21,617 bases of DNA from Hyphomicrobium sp. GTDB taxonomy: Bacteria; Pseudomonadota; Alphaproteobacteria; Rhizobiales; Hyphomicrobiaceae. Location: NCBI GenBank assembly GCA_030598645.1, contig JAUVPN010000006.1:1-21617 (forward strand), in the 5' to 3' direction. Shown here one piece after another: positions 1-8,226 of the stretch; position 1 is the stretch's first letter, and every line of letters begins with the position of its first letter. A program made the translations under genes and the position numbers. The notes beneath the pieces were generated by a model. The model saw nothing but the letters and a program-made list of their open reading frames with translations. It ran no database searches and was not told the DNA's origin.

Positions 1-506
1 TCATCATCGCCTGCCTGGTCTAATGTGGACCCAAAGCCCAGTGTCAGCTCTGTCCCTGGATTGTTGACGAGGAGCGTGACCTTGTGGATCTGATCCGTCC
101 AGGCGGCGCTGCTGCCGAGATGAGTTGTGTTGTCGGTGACGGGCGTGATGGTCCATGACACATCTCCAGTGCCGCCTGAACTTGGCGCATCGTTGCCGCC
201 GGCACTAAGCTGCTGAAAAAAGTCTTCAAGCAAGACCTGCTGGCCGTTCACCATCACGAAGAAGGCGTCACCGTCCTGACCATCCCAGCTGTCGAGTTCG
301 TAGAGATCGAATTCAATAGTGACGCTGGTGGCTTCGGCGGGCACCGCAAACGTCTTCTGTACATTCTCACCTGCGCCGAACCGGCCAAGCGCTGTGGTTG
401 TCTGACCGCTTGGGTCCAATAGGCTCACTGTGGAGGTCGAGGACCAGCCGATTGCGCCGCCGTCACCATCAAAGGACTCTTGGGATATTATGGACAATAA
501 ACTCAT
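1..506 (-). CDS. Secreted RTX/adhesin-like protein, N-terminal part (runs off the window)
   Basis: An open frame runs from an ATG at 506 off the left edge, giving 168 residues without a stop. It starts MSLLSIISQESFDGDGG and continues with a beta-rich, Asp/Gly/Ser/Thr-rich module (FGAGENVQKTF, then DSWDGQDGDAFFVMVNGQQV at about 73-92) and ends near LTLGFGSTLDQ. In my memory this pattern opens large secreted calcium-binding (RTX or cadherin-like) proteins of alphaproteobacteria, where the next residues usually read like SWGIDNV. There is no classical signal peptide, which fits type I secretion by a C-terminal signal that would lie outside the window. The upstream frame is closed by a stop and offers no better start than ATG 506. 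The ribosome-binding site is weak. Function beyond a secreted surface protein is inference. Confidence 0.7.
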   Translation of the reverse strand, partial: MSLLSIISQESFDGDGGAIGWSSTSTVSLLDPSGQTTTALGRFGAGENVQKTFAVPAEATSVTIEFDLYELDSWDGQDGDAFFVMVNGQQVLLEDFFQQLSAGGNDAPSSGGTGDVSWTITPVTDNTTHLGSSAAWTDQIHKVTLLVNNPGTELTLGFGSTLDQAGDD

Positions 507-978
507 CGGACTTAGGGTGCCTGCTGCACATCCACAAAACCGAGATGCTTGCAACTATCGTGCCCATATGAAGCCCTTGCATCGTAACGTTAATGAATAT
601 TGACCAATTGTGTGTTGAGGGTCGCGTGGGATGCTTAATATAAATTCGTGATCAGCGTTGCCTCCATCTGCTACTTTTTTCGATCATCCGATCGCAGGTT
701 TGATCTCAATAGCGTGTCCCCTCACCGCCGTGTCAGCAACTGTCCAGCCAAGGAGTTCCTTGCCGGTGACGGCTCATAGCAATCGGTGATGGCATGTTGG
801 TCGTGGGATCGAGTTCAGTACGAAGTATCGATGCGGCTGATCGTCAGCCCTCTATGGCAAACGAGAGCTACACCTGCATTGGGCCTGGCTGCTTATGGCC
901 TGGAAGCGCTGCCCATTCGTTCCTGTTCCTCAAGCTTTGCTAAGTTGAGCTAGAGCAATCCCTTCCTGCGAACGGCAC
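507..978. other. Gene-free stretch
   Basis: Apart from the sigma-54-like site at 550-565, I see no reading frame with recognisable protein content, no RNA gene and no clear repeat here. The right half may be eroded sequence downstream of the Nudix pseudogene. Confidence 0.5.
550..565 (-). promoter_or_regulatory. Sigma-54 (RpoN)-like -24/-12 promoter of the RTX-like gene
   Basis: Read on the minus strand the site is GGGCACGATAGTTGCA. It matches the RpoN consensus TGGCACG-N4-TTGCA at all but the first base, with the invariant GG and GC doublets ten bases apart. It lies about 45 bases before the ATG at 506, so a transcript would start near 539 with a leader of about 33 bases. No activator-binding site was identified. 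Confidence 0.45.
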
Positions 979-1432
979 CTACCAGGTGCTTGAACGTGCG
1001 TGGCCGGAAAAAATCTCAGCGATGCGCCGGCGCGTGGCTAGGTACGTTTCATCGGGCAAATCATCAACTGCTAAAAATCCATGCTCGCCGATCTCGTGAT
1101 TGGACGCCGGCACATATTTGCGCTCTCACTCTTGCGTGTAATAGAGGACGATGTGATCCCCGGGGGAAGACATCGAAATGCGCGTAGAGACCGATAGGCG
1201 GGGACGCTGTTTTCAAAGCAATGCCTGTCTGTTGCAGGAGCTCGCGATGGAGGGCAGCCTCAACCGCCTCGTTGCGCTCCACGCCCCTCCGGCAAAGTGC
1301 CAGCCCGCTTGATGGCCATGGCGCACGAGCAGTACGCGGCGCTCCGTGTCCACAACCCCGCTCGAACGCCGAGCGTAATTTTGGATTGGGGGCGCCAATT
1401 TTGAGGAGAAGTTTGTCAAAGAGATTGGGCAT
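979..1432 (-). pseudogene. Nudix hydrolase pseudogene, frameshifted
   Basis: Three minus-strand frames together spell one Nudix protein of about 150 residues. It starts MPNLFDKLLLKIG at 1432. The second frame supplies GVVDTERRVLLVRHGHQAGWH. The first frame resumes with GVERNEAVEAALHRELLQQTGI and GLYAHFDVFPRGSH. A shifted frame supplies IVLYYTRE and a tail LPDETYLATRRRIAEIF, ending at a stop at 979. This is the order of a small NTP-pyrophosphohydrolase. The Nudix box should read REUxEExGU but reads RELLQQTGI, so the metal-binding glutamates are lost as well as the frame. Several frameshifts plus active-site decay make a functional product unlikely. Sequencing error could explain single shifts but not the Glu-to-Gln changes. 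Confidence 0.75.
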
Positions 1433-1605
1433 GCTCTTGGTGCCACAATTCTACCTCATTCCGAAACGCCTTTACGACACCGTGGCGCCGGCGCTCAGCC
1501 GGAAACATGAGGCTCGAGTGTCAACAATTAAGGCGGATCGCGACGTCAAGGCGGTCCACGTGCTAGCCTTACGGGGTTTACTTGTCACATGTCGGGTAAG
1601 GGAAC

Positions 1606-2133
1606 ATGCCTACCGAATACTGCGACTACTGCGGCCCAACCTCCGATTGGGCCGTTGTAAATACGCATCCGAACCGGGAGCATATTGCCGTTGAGAATCT
1701 GCAGCGTCAGGAGTTTCGCGCTTATTGTCCCATGGTCAAACGCCAGCGCCGGCATGGCCGGCGGATAGCCGATGTACTAAGACCTCTTTTTCCCAGCTAT
1801 CTCTTTGTGCAGGTGAAACCTAATGCGCAGCGTTGGAGTCCGATGCTATCCACGCTGGGCGTGCGTACCGTGGTGCGGTCTGGCGATCGATTGAGTTTGA
1901 TCGAGGACGCCTTCGTCCAAGGTCTCAAGGCGCGCGAGGTTGACGGTGTCGTCGCGCAGCCCGCAAGCCCTTATCGGGTTGGCGAGGAGGTGTGCATTGC
2001 TGGCGGCGCCTTCAATGGCCTTGTCGCGACGATCATTGACATGGACGAGAGGGATCGACTGACCGTTCTTATGGATCTGCTCAACAGGTCCGTGAAGGTC
2101 AAAATCGAAGAGCGACAGATCTCTCCGGTATGA
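1606..2133 (+). CDS. NusG/RfaH-family transcription antitermination protein
   Basis: A 175-residue protein with an N-terminal NGN domain (about residues 13-115: DWAVVNTHPNREHIAVENL, then PLFPSYLFVQV) and a C-terminal KOW motif (about 125-145: VGEEVCIAGGAFNGLVATI). NGN domains bind the RNA polymerase clamp and KOW domains contact ribosome or Rho partners. The specialised paralogues of this family let polymerase read through long polysaccharide operons. The start at ATG 1606 follows a good ribosome-binding site (AAGGGAAC). The gene lies directly upstream of, and on the same strand as, gmd and fcl, the classical place for an EPS-specific NusG paralogue. The housekeeping nusG normally sits beside secE and rplK, which are absent here. 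I saw no convincing ops/JUMPstart element. Confidence 0.88.
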   Translation: MPTEYCDYCGPTSDWAVVNTHPNREHIAVENLQRQEFRAYCPMVKRQRRHGRRIADVLRPLFPSYLFVQVKPNAQRWSPMLSTLGVRTVVRSGDRLSLIEDAFVQGLKAREVDGVVAQPASPYRVGEEVCIAGGAFNGLVATIIDMDERDRLTVLMDLLNRSVKVKIEERQISPV

Positions 2134-2215
2134 GGAAGCCAGGTAACGCTTTGTCTCGCTTCTCCCTAGCGTTGGAGCGCGCTCAAGGCTATCAATCGGA
2201 TGCGAGTGAGAGCTG

Positions 2216-3289
2216 TTGGAACGCAAAGTCGCACTGATCACCGGCGTCACCGGTCAGGACGGTGCCCATTTGGCTCGCCTCCTGCTTCAAAAGGGCTACG
2301 TTGTTCACGGCATAAAGCGGCGCTCATCGTCATTTAACACGGCGCGGGTGGACGATCTCTATGTCGATCCGCATGAGCATGAGACGCGCTTTTTCATGCA
2401 CTACGGAGACCTAACGGACGCCACCAACCTTATTCGACTTATTCAGGAATATCAGCCCGACGAAATCTACAACTTGGCGGCCCAAAGCCACGTCCAGGTG
2501 AGCTTCGAGACGCCAGAGTATACGGCGAATGCGGATGCGCTTGGCACCCTTCGTCTGCTCGAGGCAATCCGCATCCTCGGGATCACGGAAAAAGTGCGTT
2601 TTTATCAAGCCTCAACCTCGGAAATGTACGGCAAGGTTAAAGAGACGCCGCAGGCAGAGACGACACCGTTTTACCCGCGATCACCTTATGGCGTCGCAAA
2701 GCTTTACGGTTATTGGATCACTGTGAACTACCGCGAAGCCTATGGCATGCACGCTTCAAACGGCATCCTCTTTAATCATGAAGGCCCCCTGCGCGGTGAA
2801 ACGTTTGTGACGCGCAAGATCACACGCGCTGTTGCAGCCATCGAGCGTGGTTTGCAGGACCGGCTTTATCTGGGAAACCTTGATGCCAAGCGCGACTGGG
2901 GACATGCGCGCGACTTCGTCGAAGGTATGTGGCTCATGCTGCAACAGACGGAACCCGACGACTATGTATTGGCCACAGGTGAGATGCACTCGGTGCGCGT
3001 GTTCGTTGAACGCGCCTTTGCGCACGTGGGGCGAACCATTCTCTGGCGCGGTCAAGGTGTCGACGAAGTTGGTATTGATAAGCGGAGTGGCGAGGAGCTT
3101 GTGCGCATCGACCCGCGCTACTTTCGCCCGACCGAGGTTGATGAGCTGTTGGGTGATGCCTCCAAGGCGCGCGAAAAGCTTGGGTGGGCGCCAAAGATAA
3201 AGTTTTCTGAGTTGGTGACCGAGATGATGGACAGCGACTTAAAGGCAATCGAGCACGAGCAATGGCGTAAGGACCGAGTGACCCAATAA
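2216..3289 (+). CDS. gmd: GDP-mannose 4,6-dehydratase
   Basis: A 357-residue, full-length short-chain dehydrogenase of the Gmd family. It converts GDP-D-mannose to GDP-4-keto-6-deoxy-D-mannose in the cytoplasm, the first step to GDP-L-fucose. The N-terminal Rossmann motif GVTGQDG is at residues 10-16. The catalytic Thr/Ser-Glu segment TSEMYG starts at 134, and the Tyr158-x3-Lys162 pair lies in SPYGVAK. The family signature [16 protein letters not shown] follows. The start used is TTG at 2216, preceded by an AGTGAGAG ribosome-binding-like sequence. The nearby ATG and GTG codons are out of frame. It is followed 29 bases later by fcl, so the two are almost certainly co-transcribed, with the NusG-like gene ahead of them. 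Confidence 0.95.
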   Translation: MERKVALITGVTGQDGAHLARLLLQKGYVVHGIKRRSSSFNTARVDDLYVDPHEHETRFFMHYGDLTDATNLIRLIQEYQPDEIYNLAAQSHVQVSFETPEYTANADALGTLRLLEAIRILGITEKVRFYQASTSEMYGKVKETPQAETTPFYPRSPYGVAKLYGYWITVNYREAYGMHASNGILFNHEGPLRGETFVTRKITRAVAAIERGLQDRLYLGNLDAKRDWGHARDFVEGMWLMLQQTEPDDYVLATGEMHSVRVFVERAFAHVGRTILWRGQGVDEVGIDKRSGEELVRIDPRYFRPTEVDELLGDASKAREKLGWAPKIKFSELVTEMMDSDLKAIEHEQWRKDRVTQ

Positions 3290-3318
3290 GCCGCCCGGAC
3301 TGGAAGGTCTTAGAGTTT

Positions 3319-4311
3319 ATGGATAGAAGACCCGAAGCCGCGTCAAGCACACCCTATGCGCTCAAGGGCAAGCGCGTTTGGGTCGCGGGCCATCGGGGAA
3401 TGGTGGGCGCAGCGCTCATGCGGCGGCTTGTCTGCGAAAACTGCCAGCTCGTAACCGCGGATCACGCCGACCTTGATCTTACTCGTCAGGCAGATGTGGA
3501 GGAATGGTTTACTGAACATCAACCCCAAGTCGTCTTCGTCGCCGCAGCAAAAGTTGGCGGGATCTTAGCCAATGAAACTTACCCCGCCGAATTCCTCAGC
3601 CAGAACCTCCTAATCGAGTCAAACATCATCCATGCAGCTTGGAGGCACGCGATCGAAAAACTCCTCTTCCTTGGCTCGTCGTGCGCATATCCCAAGCACG
3701 CCCAGCAACCCATCACGGAAGACGCGCTGCTCACGGGGCCGTTGGAGCCGACCAATGAGTGGTACGCGATTGCCAAAATCGCTGGCATCAAGCTGTGCCA
3801 AGCCTATCGCAAGCAGTACGGCTGCGACTTTGTCTCCGCAATGCCCACCAACCTCTACGGCCCGGGGGACAACTACGATCTCGCAACCAGCCACGTGATC
3901 CCTGCGCTTATCCGCAAGGCCCACGAAGCAAAGCTACGCGGAGACCCTGAAATGACGATTTGGGGAACGGGCACGCCGAGGCGGGAGTTTCTGCACGTCG
4001 ATGATTGCGCCGATGCGCTCGTGCACCTTATGAAATTCTACTCCGCGCCAGAACATATCAATGTTGGCTCGGGACACGACGTGACCATCCTCGAACTTGC
4101 GCGACTCGTTTGTGATGTCGTCGGCTTCAAGGGCGAGATCGCTTGTGATCGGTCCAAGCCCGACGGGACGCCGAGGAAACTTATGAGCGGCGATAAGCTG
4201 CATGCACTCGACTGGCGGCCACGGATCGAATTGACGGAAGGACTTCGCGACGCCTATGAGGCTTTTCTCACAGAGAAGCTCGATTCTGCGTCTGGCAAAC
4301 TGTCTGCCTGA
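3319..4311 (+). CDS. fcl: GDP-L-fucose synthase (GDP-4-keto-6-deoxymannose 3,5-epimerase-4-reductase)
   Basis: A 330-residue protein that completes GDP-L-fucose synthesis from the Gmd product, using NADPH. The Rossmann motif GHRGMVG is at residues 24-30. The family segment VGGILAN follows near 79. The catalytic serine region is GSSCAYP from 119, and Tyr149-x3-Lys153 is in WYAIAK. The family motif [10 protein letters not shown] is also present. About 13 extra residues before the usual start make the N-terminus slightly long. The ATG at 3319 has a GGAAGG sequence about 12 bases upstream. Its last 58 bases overlap, tail to tail, the 3' end of the minus-strand glycosyltransferase gene ending at 4254. 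Confidence 0.94.
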   Translation: MDRRPEAASSTPYALKGKRVWVAGHRGMVGAALMRRLVCENCQLVTADHADLDLTRQADVEEWFTEHQPQVVFVAAAKVGGILANETYPAEFLSQNLLIESNIIHAAWRHAIEKLLFLGSSCAYPKHAQQPITEDALLTGPLEPTNEWYAIAKIAGIKLCQAYRKQYGCDFVSAMPTNLYGPGDNYDLATSHVIPALIRKAHEAKLRGDPEMTIWGTGTPRREFLHVDDCADALVHLMKFYSAPEHINVGSGHDVTILELARLVCDVVGFKGEIACDRSKPDGTPRKLMSGDKLHALDWRPRIELTEGLRDAYEAFLTEKLDSASGKLSA

Positions 4312-5597
4312 GTTGTCCGGGGCGCTGCACCCGCTACGTTGAGGAGCAGACTCTCCCAGCGCGCGATAGCAAGCGGCTTGTCGAATTCTGCCTCAAAAGC
4401 TTCTCGCGCCCGCTTTCCCATCTGCTGGCACAGCGCGGGATTTGTGGCGAGCTCCAGCCCGGCTCGCGCAAGACCAACCCCGTCGCCTTGGGCGATCGCA
4501 CGGCCGCACCGATGCTTTGCAAGCAGCCGGGCGATTTCTCCGTTGCGGTCTCCTATGAAAATGGCCGGACGCCCAGCCGCGGCGATGCCGTAAAATTTGC
4601 TCGGCACAATCAGGCCCTCCAGTTCGGGTCTGAGCGAGACGAGATGGACGTCGACCGCAGAGAGGCTTTCGGCCAACTGGTCGCGCGCCTGATAGGGCTT
4701 AAACAGGACAGAGGTCAGGCCGCGTTGGCCCACTTCGCGCGCGAGCGCAGTGTAAAGTGCTCCGCCGCCGACGAAAACCCACACGATCTCGGGCAAGACA
4801 GCGGGAGGCCATTCTGACCCGTTAAGGTCTTCTGCCACGCGTCGTTCGGTTTCGACGTGCGAGATTGCATCAAGCAAGGTGTCGTAGTCGTGTGCACGCC
4901 CCAGATTTCCGGAATAACCGATGATGAACTTGTCTTGCAGGCCCCACGCGGAGCGCAGGCCATTGTCGGGATGGGCAATTGGCCGGATCAGAGCTGAGTC
5001 GGCCCAGTTGTGAACGATGCTGATGGAATGGGGTTTGATGCCGTTCGCCTCAAGCCTCTGCGCCATCCGATCGCCAAGCGTCACGTTCATTGCGGCTTTT
5101 TGCAGTGATCGATTGCGAATGGCACGCAGCGCTCCATAGGCGGCTCCTGCAAGCCGACCTCGGCCAAGTCCTGCCGCCTCGGCAACCTCGGGGAATAGAT
5201 CCTGCAGCCACGTGACCAGCCGAGCGCCTCGCACGCGCGCGATCGGCGCGGCAATCACTGAAAGCATGGGCGGATCTGTCTTGGCGACGAGAACGTCGCC
5301 GCGACGCGCAAGCCGCCAAAGCGTTGAAGCGGCAAACATATAAAAAGTGACGTAATCAATCGTACGACCAATGAGGTTCTGCCGCCCGAATTGCGACGTC
5401 CATACCCGATGGATCGCTAGACCACCCACGCTCTCCTTTGCTGGAAGCCTTTCCTTGGGGGAATCATAGATCTGACGACTTGTTACGACGTCGACTTTAT
5501 ATCCGCGTTCGGAAAGCGCAAACGCGAGATCCGACAGCATCTGACTGGTCGCGGAGTGATCGGGATGAAAGTAGCGGTTGATGAATATGATGCGCAC
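4254..5597 (-). CDS. GT4 glycosyltransferase, WcaI/WbuB-like
   Basis: A 447-residue GT-B fold glycosyltransferase, probably acting at the inner membrane on lipid-linked glycan. The N-terminus [17 protein letters not shown] and the stretch VVTSRQIYD match the WcaI-like branch of family GT4. The donor-side domain has [19 protein letters not shown] and the nucleotide-sugar region [19 protein letters not shown]. The start codon is GTG at 5597, supported by a clear AGGAG five bases upstream. It sits beside the GDP-fucose genes, so a fucosyl or related transfer is possible, but donor and acceptor cannot be read from the sequence. The extreme C-terminus (after about residue 425) is low-complexity and overlaps fcl. 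Confidence 0.9.
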   Translation of the reverse strand: MRIIFINRYFHPDHSATSQMLSDLAFALSERGYKVDVVTSRQIYDSPKERLPAKESVGGLAIHRVWTSQFGRQNLIGRTIDYVTFYMFAASTLWRLARRGDVLVAKTDPPMLSVIAAPIARVRGARLVTWLQDLFPEVAEAAGLGRGRLAGAAYGALRAIRNRSLQKAAMNVTLGDRMAQRLEANGIKPHSISIVHNWADSALIRPIAHPDNGLRSAWGLQDKFIIGYSGNLGRAHDYDTLLDAISHVETERRVAEDLNGSEWPPAVLPEIVWVFVGGGALYTALAREVGQRGLTSVLFKPYQARDQLAESLSAVDVHLVSLRPELEGLIVPSKFYGIAAAGRPAIFIGDRNGEIARLLAKHRCGRAIAQGDGVGLARAGLELATNPALCQQMGKRAREAFEAEFDKPLAIARWESLLLNVAGAAPRTTQADSLPDAESSFSVRKAS

Positions 5598-5629
5598 AAC
5601 AGCTCCTAAAGCTTAGCGCAATATCAATT

Positions 5630-5646
5630 GCGAGTTTCCAACTCGC
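5630..5646. repeat. Perfect inverted repeat in the glycosyltransferase leader
   Basis: GCGAGTT-TCC-AACTCGC has seven-base arms with a three-base spacer, 33 bases before the GTG start at 5597. On the minus-strand transcript it could fold as a hairpin in the 5' leader, or it could be an operator. It has no following U-run, so it is not a standard terminator. Confidence 0.4.
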
Positions 5647-5685
5647 GCTGAGAATGGCGCCCACATTGCGACAATAATTGGATCT

Positions 5686-5704
5686 GCGATCCGTCGCGGA
5701 TCGC
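5686..5704. repeat. Perfect inverted repeat upstream of the glycosyltransferase gene
   Basis: GCGATCCG-TCG-CGGATCGC has eight-base arms with a three-base spacer, about 90 bases upstream of the start at 5597. The position suits an operator or a weak hairpin. No poly-T follows on either strand. Confidence 0.4.
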
Positions 5705-6042
5705 CGCCATGCTTAAGGCAACCTCTCACGCGGGGAAGAGTCCAAAGGCGTTGCAGAAAGCACCAATTTCAGTAGATAGGGTGCTCGAGGCATGCAGGCC
5801 GTGCGGGCGTCTGACAGTGCGCCTCTAGCCGCGAGGTGCTGGGGCAAGGACATCACCCCGGGCAGGCGCCTGCCTTCGCCACAACAGCCGATCGACACTC
5901 CGGGAAAGCAATCGCGGCTCAGCATCTACGCCAGGGAAAACAGGTTGAAGGTCAATTTGTTGAACGTCGATCTCAAGGCTTGATTAGGCGGACGCAGAAG
6001 GTCAACGTCTCCCGCTGATCGATGAGTATGCAGATCAGCATT

Positions 6043-6441
6043 CTACCGGGAACGTATCGGGGGATTTGATCGCGTCGCCGACCGTCGGATGAGTAGTGCA
6101 ACGAGCGACACCCCCACAATCGCTCCTACCGTGCTCGCCACGAAGTCTCCAAACGACGCCACCCGGCTGGGAAGAAGCAGCTGGCTGAGTTCAAGGATAC
6201 CAGCATACGCGACAATCGCGAGAGTGAGCCGATGGGCGTCTATGTTTTGCCGCATAGCGAGAGCCGACAGGACCCCAAGCAACAGGTAAGCCAAACCATG
6301 CTCGAATTTGTCTGAGACGCCTTCAATGTCGGGGCGATACGCTGCCGGCATCAAGGACAGCAATGCAATGGAGAAATAGCCCACGCCTGCGCCAAAGAGA
6401 GCGGCGAGCTTCACGTTTTTGTCCGAAAGCCAAACTTTCAT
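6043..6441 (-). CDS. VanZ-like small membrane protein
   Basis: A 132-residue, very hydrophobic protein with about four predicted membrane spans (around residues 12-32, 48-64, 70-86 and 98-120). The core pattern SDKFEHGLAYLLLGVLSAL, then ELSQLLLPSRVASFGDFVASTVGAIVGV, is the VanZ-family hallmark (a conserved K-x-x-H in the second span and R-x-x-x-x-D-x-x-A-N/S before the last). VanZ relatives are often found in polysaccharide loci of alphaproteobacteria, and their biochemical role is unclear. It lies 145 bases downstream of the lasso protease gene on the same strand, so it may be read through from that operon, but I would group it with the glycan genes. Confidence 0.85.
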   Translation of the reverse strand: MKVWLSDKNVKLAALFGAGVGYFSIALLSLMPAAYRPDIEGVSDKFEHGLAYLLLGVLSALAMRQNIDAHRLTLAIVAYAGILELSQLLLPSRVASFGDFVASTVGAIVGVSLVALLIRRSATRSNPPIRSR

Positions 6442-6566
6442 TATGGTGTCCGCTAAAGCGGATCAGCGACTAGCACAAGTTGTCATGATTCGTCATGGTT
6501 ACCGCGAAGTGAAGTGATGGATGGGACTTGACCGCCTACGGTGTCGAACGATGATTGACCAGATCA

Positions 6567-6588
6567 GGACCGGCAAAAGGGCCGGTCT
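6567..6588 (-). terminator. Stem-loop abutting the lasso B2 stop codon
   Basis: GACCGGC (6568-6574) and GCCGGTC (6581-6587) pair perfectly around a six-base loop, with a possible extra G-U pair outside. The stem begins at the stop codon of the B2 gene. It could end or attenuate the lasso operon transcript or protect its 3' end. On the minus strand it is not followed by a T-run, so a strict Rho-independent terminator is not shown. Confidence 0.4.
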
Positions 6589-7027
6589 AATTCACCCGCG
6601 GTTCAATCAAAGGAACAAATTCGTCATACCGGCCGCCGGTGACGGTGAGATTGCCATAGCGGAGCCAGGCATGTGCCCTGAGGCCGCCCTGTTTGTCCTT
6701 AGCAACACCGAGATGGAAGTCGGCGCACAAGTCATGTTGGCGCAACCAGTGATCGGCCGCCATCACCTGGGTGAGACATTTCGAACGCCATGGAACATAG
6801 CGTGCTGCAAGAGTGATCGCCCAGGACAACCGTTCCACATCGATTGCCGTCGAGCGGCTAATCCGCTCATGCGGAAGAGATGCAGACTGTTCCTGAAGCT
6901 CTTGCAAGATTCTTTCGGGCGAGACAGTGGAAAGCCGAAAGCGAGCAACGAGAAGCTCTACCGACGCTTTAGCGAGATAGCGCCAATCGGAAAGTGATAG
7001 TTGCGCTGCGCGTCTAATCTTTTGCAT
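6587..7027 (-). CDS. Lasso peptide leader protease, B2 protein (transglutaminase-like)
   Basis: A 146-residue protein of the transglutaminase-like B2 family, the cysteine protease half of the split McjB-type enzyme. It removes the leader from the lasso precursor. The catalytic Cys84 lies in PWRSKCLTQVMAADHWLR, followed by an FHLGV strand at 104-108. The catalytic His119 is in RAHAWL, and the conserved VTGG near 129 is followed by an acidic residue. Length and motif order are normal for the family. ATG 7027 is preferred to the TTG three bases upstream because AGGTGG lies just ahead. It is 66 bases after the PqqD-like gene, its usual partner, and appears to be the last lasso gene of the operon. 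Confidence 0.93.
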   Translation of the reverse strand: MQKIRRAAQLSLSDWRYLAKASVELLVARFRLSTVSPERILQELQEQSASLPHERISRSTAIDVERLSWAITLAARYVPWRSKCLTQVMAADHWLRQHDLCADFHLGVAKDKQGGLRAHAWLRYGNLTVTGGRYDEFVPLIEPRVN

Positions 7028-7093
7028 CAACCACCTGAAAAGACAGGTTCAAGAACTTCGCCGACTGAGCTGCCTTTGGGTTGCAGAGCCTCA

Positions 7094-7366
7094 TCACTCC
7101 GTGCTGATGAGGTTTCGAGCCGCGAGATCTTGAGCCAGGGCCAACGCGTCGCACTCCAGTTCCTCGCGCGATACCTCATACTCATCCACCATGACATCGC
7201 AGATTTCGCTGAGGGTCTTCCCCTCCTCAAGAAGGCGCCATAGGCGCGCTCCCACAGCATCGAGCCCAAAATAGGTGCCACTTACGAGGTCGAGGATGAC
7301 CGTTTCGTCACCGACCTGTCTCGCCATCACGTTTGGCTTAATCGCAAATCTGTTCATCAGTTCCAT
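7094..7366 (-). CDS. Lasso peptide leader-recognition protein, B1 (PqqD-like RRE)
   Basis: A 90-residue PqqD-family protein. Such RiPP recognition elements bind the leader peptide and hand the precursor to the B2 protease and cyclase. The winged-helix pattern is clear: VGDETVILDLVSGTYFGLD, then GARLWRLLEEGKTLSEICDVM, and a C-terminal helix ending in AARNLI. Its start overlaps the end of the kinase gene: ATG 7366 gives a ten-base overlap, and the in-frame ATG 7357 would share one base with the kinase TGA. The longer start has GAGG about 11 bases upstream. Translation is probably coupled to the kinase. The expected ligand is the YxxPxL region of the two precursors. Confidence 0.93.
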   Translation of the reverse strand: MELMNRFAIKPNVMARQVGDETVILDLVSGTYFGLDAVGARLWRLLEEGKTLSEICDVMVDEYEVSREELECDALALAQDLAARNLISTE

Positions 7367-8226
7367 CCGCCAACCTCTTCAGATTTTGCATGATCCTCAA
7401 TTGCCGACTTCAGGTAGCTCAATTCTTCGAAGCGGCGGTGGTAGTCGAGATGATAGCAGTGGATCTGGGTGGCCAAAGTAGCAACGCGATCGAAATGGTC
7501 GCCCTGCATGGGCCGGTCCTCAACGTCAAGTAGGAATGAATGCTTCACCCATTCCACGAGGGCTTCCGCCTCACTGAGACGTCGAAATGAGATTCCTTCA
7601 CTCCGTTCATCTCCCAGGAAATACACTTTTCGCAAGGGCACCGGCTGATCGCAATGCGGCAACTGCACCCCGGCCACAAACCGGGCCTTGGATGTGAAGG
7701 GCAAGGGCGGAGCCGTCTTCGCGTAACGATCAAGCAGGACCTTCTCACTGTCGCCCCACAGACGGATCGAAGGATGGCTCGGCAGAATTTCATAGCCGTC
7801 GCGGGTTGGCTCCACAACCAGGCCGTCATCGGTCAAGAACGGGTATCCGCTGATCGCGAAACAGGCCGCCAGCGTTGACTTGCCCCGGCCCGACTCTGCA
7901 ACGAAAGCAATTGCGCCGCCCTCGAACTCGACGGCACTGGCATGAAACACGAGCTTGCCCTGCCTGCTCAAAATTAGCGGGAGGACTTGGTTCAGATAAA
8001 GATGTTGCAGCGTTATTTCCGAGACGTCTGACATCGGCCAGCATCTTACTCTCAAGCCCTCGGCCGATAAGTGAAAGTCCGCCAGTCCAGGGAAGCGCAA
8101 CAGATAGCCGGCGTCGATCCGATAAAAAAGTGTCCACTCGGTCTCGTCGGGAAAAGCCCAAACGTGGAAGGGCGCGACGCCCACAGGCTGTTGCTGACGC
8201 GCAGCCAATAACGTGAATTCGTCCAC
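7357..8226 (-). CDS. HPr-kinase-like protein, candidate lasso peptide kinase
   Basis: A 289-residue P-loop kinase of the HPrK/P-like type. His95 in VFHASAVEF precedes the beta strand GGAIAFVAESGRGKST, whose Walker A is residues 110-117 (first Gly replaced by Ala). The Asp pair TDD at 132-134 matches the HPrK catalytic/metal region. It lacks the N-terminal half of true HPrK and no PTS genes are present. In other lasso clusters (paeninodin type) such kinases phosphorylate the side chain of the precursor's C-terminal serine. Precursor 1 here ends in Thr, so it is the likelier substrate. The GTG start shares its first base with the TAG of the upstream methyltransferase, so the two are coupled. 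An unrelated housekeeping role is unlikely from context. Confidence 0.88.
   Translation of the reverse strand: MDEFTLLAARQQQPVGVAPFHVWAFPDETEWTLFYRIDAGYLLRFPGLADFHLSAEGLRVRCWPMSDVSEITLQHLYLNQVLPLILSRQGKLVFHASAVEFEGGAIAFVAESGRGKSTLAACFAISGYPFLTDDGLVVEPTRDGYEILPSHPSIRLWGDSEKVLLDRYAKTAPPLPFTSKARFVAGVQLPHCDQPVPLRKVYFLGDERSEGISFRRLSEAEALVEWVKHSFLLDVEDRPMQGDHFDRVATLATQIHCYHLDYHRRFEELSYLKSAIEDHAKSEEVGGWN

Larger units (their letters stand above)
5598..6042. other. Gene-free stretch with two inverted repeats
   Basis: No reading frame here resembles a protein I recognise. Short frames on either strand (for example plus 5792-5983) have no supporting ribosome-binding site or motif. The stretch holds the leader of the glycosyltransferase gene and two perfect short inverted repeats, listed separately. 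Confidence 0.5.

Noticed and set aside
1540..1575. ops/JUMPstart-like element before the NusG-family gene (GGCGGT at about 1549)
   Set aside because: Only the first six bases match, and the element should lie before the target operon, not before the factor's own gene.
6521..6997. 158-residue plus-strand frame over the B2 gene
   Set aside because: It is the opposite-strand shadow of the lasso protease, whose Cys/His motifs are intact.
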